Shown: positions 59,831 to 64,000 of the stretch, piece by piece
Numbering within the stretch: position 1 is the stretch's first letter
Layout: every line of letters begins with the position of its first letter
From: Stagnihabitans sp038231395
GTDB taxonomy: Bacteria > Pseudomonadota > Alphaproteobacteria > Rhodobacterales > Rhodobacteraceae
Assembly (NCBI GenBank): GCA_038231395.1
Contig: JBBRLL010000014.1
Coordinates: 24,326-88,325, forward strand
DNA length: 64,000 nucleotides
Direction of reading: 5' to 3'
Notes under the pieces: model-generated
The model's input: the letters and a program-made list of their open reading frames with translations, nothing else
The model's database searches: none
Told to the model about the DNA's origin: nothing
Program-made: the position numbers and the translations under genes

Positions 59831-61066
59831 ATGCTGAAAGTCCTCGCCCATTCCTGGCCGCTTCTGCTGGGGGTCATGCTCTTGATGGTTGGCAACGGCG
59901 TGCAGGGCACGCTTTTGGGGGTGCGTGGTGCGTTGGAGCATTTCTCGACCTTCCAGTTGTCCATCGTGATGTCATCGTACTTTGTAGGCTTCCTTGGCGG
60001 CTCGCGTCTTGCCCCCTCAATGATCCGGCGGGTCGGCCATGTCCGGGTGTTTTCGGCCCTTGGGTCGATGACGTCGGCGGTGCTGATCCTGTGTCCTCTG
60101 GTGCTGGACTGGACGGCGTGGAGCCTGATGCGGGTGCTGATCGGCTTTTGTTTCTCCGGCATCTATGTCACCGCCGAAAGCTGGCTGAACAACACCGCGA
60201 CGAACGAAACGCGAGGCCAGGCGCTGTCGGCCTACATGATCGTGCAGATGCTGGGGATCATCGCGAGCCAGGGTTTGCTGGCCCTGGGCGACCCTTTGGG
60301 CTTTGGTCTGTTCATCATTCCTTCGGTTCTGGTGTCGCTGGCCTTCATGCCGATCTTGCTGGCCGACACCCCCGCGCCGACGTTTGATGATGTCAAACCG
60401 TTGGGATTTGCCAAGCTTTGGCAAACCTCACCTTTGGGCTGCGTGGGCATGCTGCTCACGGGCGCAATTTACGCGGGAATGTTCGGGATGGCTTCGGTCT
60501 GGGGGGCGATGTCGGCCTTGACCTTGAAGCAGATCGCGGCGTTCGGGGCGGCCTTGTACATCGGCGGTCTGGTGCTGCAATATCCGATCGGCTGGGCTTC
60601 TGACCGGATGGACCGGCGCAAGCTGATCATGGGTGTGTCGTTCTTTGCCGCACTGGTGATGGCGGTGGCAGCCCTCGTTCAGATGCCATTCGTCTTGATC
60701 CTTCTGGTGGCATTGCTGTTGGGCGGAATGATCAACCCCTTGTATTCGTTACTGATTGCCTTGACCAACGACTATTTGGAGAAAGAAGAGATGGCGGGGG
60801 CTTCGGCCGGATTGATCTTTCTGAACGGGTTTGGCGCAATTTTCGGGCCGCTGGCTTCGGGCTGGCTGATGGGGCAGGTGGGCAAGGCTGGGTATTTCAT
60901 GTTCCTCGGGGTGCTGTTCATGGCCTTGGGCTGCTATGCGGCGTGGCGGATCAGCCGAAGGGCTTCGCCGTTGGGTCATGGCGGTTATACGGGCCTGTCG
61001 CCGAACGCATCCTCGTTGGCGGTGGGCGCGGTGATGGACGACCCAAGGCGCAGCCGTGCGGGTTGA
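59831..61066 (+). CDS. MFS transporter (YcaD/UMF-like)
   Basis: Inner-membrane transporter with 12 predicted helices, 411 residues. The first helices (LKVLAHSWPLLLGVMLLMVGNGVQGTLLGVRGALE), the ESWLNN motif after helix 5 (YVTAESWLNNTATNETRGQALSAY) and the GWASDRMDRR loop match the YcaD-like family, whose substrates are unknown. ATG 59831 has AAGGAG six to seven bases upstream. A long C-terminal tail is polar. Confidence 0.88.
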   Translation: MLKVLAHSWPLLLGVMLLMVGNGVQGTLLGVRGALEHFSTFQLSIVMSSYFVGFLGGSRLAPSMIRRVGHVRVFSALGSMTSAVLILCPLVLDWTAWSLMRVLIGFCFSGIYVTAESWLNNTATNETRGQALSAYMIVQMLGIIASQGLLALGDPLGFGLFIIPSVLVSLAFMPILLADTPAPTFDDVKPLGFAKLWQTSPLGCVGMLLTGAIYAGMFGMASVWGAMSALTLKQIAAFGAALYIGGLVLQYPIGWASDRMDRRKLIMGVSFFAALVMAVAALVQMPFVLILLVALLLGGMINPLYSLLIALTNDYLEKEEMAGASAGLIFLNGFGAIFGPLASGWLMGQVGKAGYFMFLGVLFMALGCYAAWRISRRASPLGHGGYTGLSPNASSLAVGAVMDDPRRSRAG

Positions 61067-61249
61067 TCGGTGCCGTTTGGGGTGAAGGAGTGTCGCCCCT
61101 GCCCGGGAAGATGCGAGCCTATCCAGTGCGGGATGATTGCGGAAGCGGACTGCGCTGGCGCATGGCGACATCAGATTGCGGTCGCGCAGTGCGGCGGCAG
61201 ATTGCTCTGACACGGCGAACCTGTCAGGCTTGGGCAAAAGGGGACGTGG

Positions 61250-61837
61250 ATGGATGATCCGGTTGAGGTTCTGGACTTCTGGCTTGGCTCTGTCGGGCCA
61301 AAGGGATGGTATGCCGGTGGCGACGATCTGGACGCCATATGCCGCGACGGTTTTGCCGACCTGTGGCGCGCCGCGCGTGAGGGCGGGCTGGATCACTGGG
61401 TTGACGGCGCTGTGGCCACCCTTGCTTTTCTGATCCTGACCGACCAATTGCCACGCAACATCCACCGCGGTCAGGCCGAAAGTTTCGCCACTGATCCACG
61501 CGCCCTCGCAGCTGCGCGCACAGCGCTGGACAAGGGTTGGGACATGGATGCGCCGGAGCCGGAGCGTCAGTTCTTCTACATGCCCTTTGAACACTCCGAA
61601 AACGCCTTGGATCAAGCTCTGAGTGTGCAGTTGATGACCCAACGCATGACCTCTGACCCCGACATGGCCCTGCATGCCCGTGCCCATCAGGAGATCATCG
61701 CCCGGTTTGGCCGTTTTCCGTCGCGCAACACCCCTTTGGGCCGGGTGTCCACGCCCGAGGAAGTGGCGTTTCTTGCCGAAGGCGGCTACGGTTCCGTTGT
61801 CAAAGCGCTTCAAGCCCGTCATGCAGCGGGCGCATAG
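61250..61837 (+). CDS. DUF924 family protein
   Basis: 195-residue soluble helical protein of the DUF924/TPR-like family. Typical motifs: VLDFWLGSVGPKGWY, ILTDQLPRNIHRG, FFYMPFEHSENALDQ and RFGRFPSRNTPLGR. The role is not known. GGGG lies before the ATG. It stands between the MFS gene and lpd, all in the same direction. Confidence 0.88.
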   Translation: MDDPVEVLDFWLGSVGPKGWYAGGDDLDAICRDGFADLWRAAREGGLDHWVDGAVATLAFLILTDQLPRNIHRGQAESFATDPRALAAARTALDKGWDMDAPEPERQFFYMPFEHSENALDQALSVQLMTQRMTSDPDMALHARAHQEIIARFGRFPSRNTPLGRVSTPEEVAFLAEGGYGSVVKALQARHAAGA

Positions 61838-61966
61838 GGCCACGGCGAGTCCAGTGTTGCTGGACTTTTGCTGATAGTTTAAGGGTGAACGACTTTAGAC
61901 TTTGGCCGGCGCGCATCCAATGCAGTTGCGAAACACCGGCCTGATTGCGCTTGGGAGGAGGAAAAG

Positions 61967-63361
61967 ATGGCTGCTCAGACGTTTGACGTGGTGGTGATCG
62001 GTGCCGGTCCCGGCGGTTATGTCGCGGCGATCCGCGCCGCACAGCTTGGCCAGAAGGTCGCGATCGTGGAACGGGAAAGCCTGGGCGGGATTTGCCTCAA
62101 CTGGGGTTGCATCCCGACCAAGGCGCTGCTCCGCTCGGCCGAAGTTTTCCATCTGATGCACCGCGCCAAGGAATTCGGACTTTCGGTGACCGGGGTTGAC
62201 TTTGATCTGAACGCTGTCGTCGCGCGCAGCCGGGGTGTGGCCAAGCAGCTTTCGGGCGGCATCGGTCATCTGATGAAAAAGAACAAGATCACGGTTTTCA
62301 TGGGGGTGGCGACCTTGCCCAAGGCGGGCGTCGTCTCGGTCAAAACCGACAAAGGCGTCGAGGAATTGACCGCCAAAGCCATCATCCTTGCCACCGGCGC
62401 GCGGGCGCGCGAGTTGCCGGGGCTGGAGGCTGACGGCGATCTGGTCTGGACCTATCGCCATGCTTTGCAGACCAAGCGGATGCCCAAGCGGCTGCTGGTG
62501 ATAGGCTCTGGTGCAATTGGTATCGAATTTGCCAGCTTCTTCAATACTTTGGGTGCGGACACCACCGTGGTCGAAGTGATGGACCGTGTGCTTCCGGTCG
62601 AAGATGCCGAAATTTCAGCTTTTGCCAAGAAAGCTTTCGTCAAGCAGGGCATGAAGATCCTTGAGAAAACCACCGTCAAAAAGCTGGACCGGTCGCCCGG
62701 CAAAGTCGTGGCGCATCTGGAATCGGCTTCCGGCACCGTGACGCAGGACTTTGACACGGTGATTTCGGCGGTGGGTATCGTCGGCAATATCGAAAACCTT
62801 GGGCTGGAGGCTTTGGGCGTCAAGATCGACCGCACCCATGTGGTGACCGATGAATTCTGCCGCACCGGGGTTGCCGGCCTTTATGCGATTGGAGATATCG
62901 CCGGGGCACCGTGGCTGGCTCACAAAGCCTCTCATGAAGGCGTCATGGTGGCCGAGTTGATCGCAGGGGGCCATCCGCATCCGATCAAACCCGGTTCCAT
63001 CGCGGGCTGCACCTATTGCTATCCTCAGGTGGCCTCGGTCGGCATGACCGAACAGAAGGCCAAAGACGCGGGCCACACGATTAAAGTCGGTCATTTTCCC
63101 TTCATCGGCAATGGCAAGGCGATTGCGTTGGGCGAGTCCGAGGGCATGATCAAAACCATCTTTGACGCCAAAACCGGTGAGCTTTTGGGCGCGCACATGA
63201 TTGGGGCCGAGGTGACAGAGCTGATCCAGGGCTATGTGATCGGCCGCCAGCTGGAGACGACCGAAGAAGACCTGATGAACACGGTTTTCCCGCATCCCAC
63301 TCTGTCAGAAATGATGCACGAATCGGTGCTGGACGCGTATGGCCGCGCGATCCACTTCTAG
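61967..63361 (+). CDS. lpdA: Dihydrolipoyl dehydrogenase
   Basis: Flavoprotein that reoxidises lipoamide in the 2-oxoacid dehydrogenase complexes. 464 residues. FAD-binding GAGPGGYVAAIRAAQLG, redox disulfide in GGICLNWGCIPTK (C43, C48), NAD-binding GSGAIGIEFASF, second FAD motif YAIGDIAGAPWLAHKA, and the His-Glu pair in FPHPTLSE. The GGGAGGAGGAAAAG before the ATG is a very strong ribosome-binding site. No partner E1/E2 gene is nearby. It overlaps the end of the next gene by four bases on the opposite strand. Confidence 0.96.
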   Translation: MAAQTFDVVVIGAGPGGYVAAIRAAQLGQKVAIVERESLGGICLNWGCIPTKALLRSAEVFHLMHRAKEFGLSVTGVDFDLNAVVARSRGVAKQLSGGIGHLMKKNKITVFMGVATLPKAGVVSVKTDKGVEELTAKAIILATGARARELPGLEADGDLVWTYRHALQTKRMPKRLLVIGSGAIGIEFASFFNTLGADTTVVEVMDRVLPVEDAEISAFAKKAFVKQGMKILEKTTVKKLDRSPGKVVAHLESASGTVTQDFDTVISAVGIVGNIENLGLEALGVKIDRTHVVTDEFCRTGVAGLYAIGDIAGAPWLAHKASHEGVMVAELIAGGHPHPIKPGSIAGCTYCYPQVASVGMTEQKAKDAGHTIKVGHFPFIGNGKAIALGESEGMIKTIFDAKTGELLGAHMIGAEVTELIQGYVIGRQLETTEEDLMNTVFPHPTLSEMMHESVLDAYGRAIHF

Positions 63362-63816
63362 TTTTCGAAGCCGCCGCACTGGCCCAGTTCGGTGCCAAGC
63401 AGGAAAAGCGCAAGGGCATCCTCCCTGTCGCCGACCTGCATGAGATAGCGGGCTTGCACGCCGTAAGCCTCCGCCTCCAAAGCGGCGACGCAGGCCACAT
63501 GGTTTTGCGCGCAATTGGCATATTGGGCGGCATGGACCAGTTCGTGCAGCAGATAGCTTTTGCCGTAGTAGGTCGTCAGGTCCAGGTCGGGGGCGAGTTC
63601 AATCCCCCCCGTTTCGGGCATAAAGGCACCCGCCTGCGACCGCAGAGTTTGCGCGGCGGGCAGGGCACCAAAGCCGATGATCGGGCAGGGCGGCGTGACA
63701 TACCCGGTTTCTGCCGCCACGAACTGGTTCAGATCCAGCACAAGCGGGCAAAGATCCCCGGCATGTGCGGCGGTCGCGAGAAGGCCGAAAAGGCAAAGGG
63801 CGATCCGTTTGTTCAT
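63358..63816 (-). CDS. DUF6647-like exported protein with HExxH motif
   Basis: 152-residue exported protein; signal peptide MNKRIALCLFGLLATAAHAG. The motif HELVHAAQY (about 88-96) is of the HExxH zinc-metallopeptidase type, here HELVH, and six Cys are present in the mature part. Peptidase function is possible but unproven. The IS5-type insertion starts 47 bp upstream of its ATG and may remove or supply its promoter. Confidence 0.8.
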   Translation of the reverse strand: MNKRIALCLFGLLATAAHAGDLCPLVLDLNQFVAAETGYVTPPCPIIGFGALPAAQTLRSQAGAFMPETGGIELAPDLDLTTYYGKSYLLHELVHAAQYANCAQNHVACVAALEAEAYGVQARYLMQVGDREDALALFLLGTELGQCGGFEN

Positions 63817-63862
63817 TGTACCGATACTGAACTGTCGCCAATATTTTGCAATAGTTTCATTA

Positions 63863-64000
63863 GGGTCTGTTGACGTTTGAGGATTCCCAAATCACCTGCT
63901 GACTGATTCAAGGTTGCCAACATGGGAGGCAACCTTGATCCGCACCGTTCTGACTGACACCCAATGGGCAACCATCGCGCCGCACTGCCTTGGTCGCGAA
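63863..64000 (+). mobile_element. Left end of an IS5-type element, truncated by the window edge
   Basis: Begins at or near GGGTCTGTTGACGTTTGAGG (63863-63882). An open frame starts with TTG at 63935 and reads LIRTVLTDTQWATIAPHCLG, the usual start of IS5-family transposases; it leaves the window after 22 codons. The other end and target duplication are not visible. Confidence 0.75.

Overview
The window is a 64-kb chromosomal piece of a GC-rich alphaproteobacterium, most likely a member of the Rhodobacterales (Paracoccaceae). The evidence is the gene set: an ALAS-type hemA with an FnrL-like box, a B12-dependent ribonucleotide reductase, a VPLPA-CTERM sorted protein, DUF1344 and DUF455 proteins, a bactofilin with an M23 peptidase, and 5-aminolevulinate, queuosine and isoprenoid housekeeping genes with typical alphaproteobacterial sequence. 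No species can be named from the sequence alone.

Layout. 1-9.8 kb: the end of an EamA exporter gene, nrdJ, and a potassium block (kdpE and a short kdpD, divergent from kup). 10-18.3 kb: a hybrid histidine kinase, a large RTX repeat exoprotein, a VPLPA-CTERM protein and a PAS-PAS-GGDEF cyclase. 18.5-22.3 kb: an aquaporin gene (aqpZ) cut in two by a complete 3150-bp transposon. 22.5-31.4 kb: deacetylase, NagD-like phosphatase, EamA exporter, tgt, a frameshifted exported protein, an orphan gene, lon and an HU-like protein. 31.4-34.7 kb: four tRNA genes (two Val, two identical Asp), a pirin and two tandem DUF1344-type periplasmic proteins. 34.8-49.2 kb: acetyltransferase, M20 peptidase, hemA, rodZ-like, ispG, cupin, DsbA-like, aminotransferase, amiC-like, PBP1A and prfB. 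49.3-63.8 kb: MFS exporter, TfoX-like, bactofilin/M23 pair, DUF455, peroxiredoxin, AsmA/YhdP-like, queA, MFS, DUF924, lpd and DUF6647. The last ~140 bases are the left end of an IS5-type element.

How the genes work together. Many genes serve the cell envelope (RodZ, AmiC, PBP1A, bactofilin, M23 peptidase, AsmA-like). tgt and queA are two steps of the queuosine tRNA pathway. KdpDE-like proteins next to kup suggest sensor control of potassium uptake without a kdpFABC operon in view.

Most interesting region: the 3150-bp element at 19092-22241. It has 19-bp perfect terminal inverted repeats and an 8-bp target duplication. It carries an IS1-type transposase overlapping a MazF/PemK-like gene, a divergent P63C-domain gene, two overlapping small genes and an iteron-like promoter array. 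Other notable patterns are in-frame minisatellites in at least five genes, three transcript-oriented hairpins with the same CTGCG loop just after stop codons, a REP-like repeat that forms the C-terminus of QueA, and an unexplained 111-nt structured intergenic segment.
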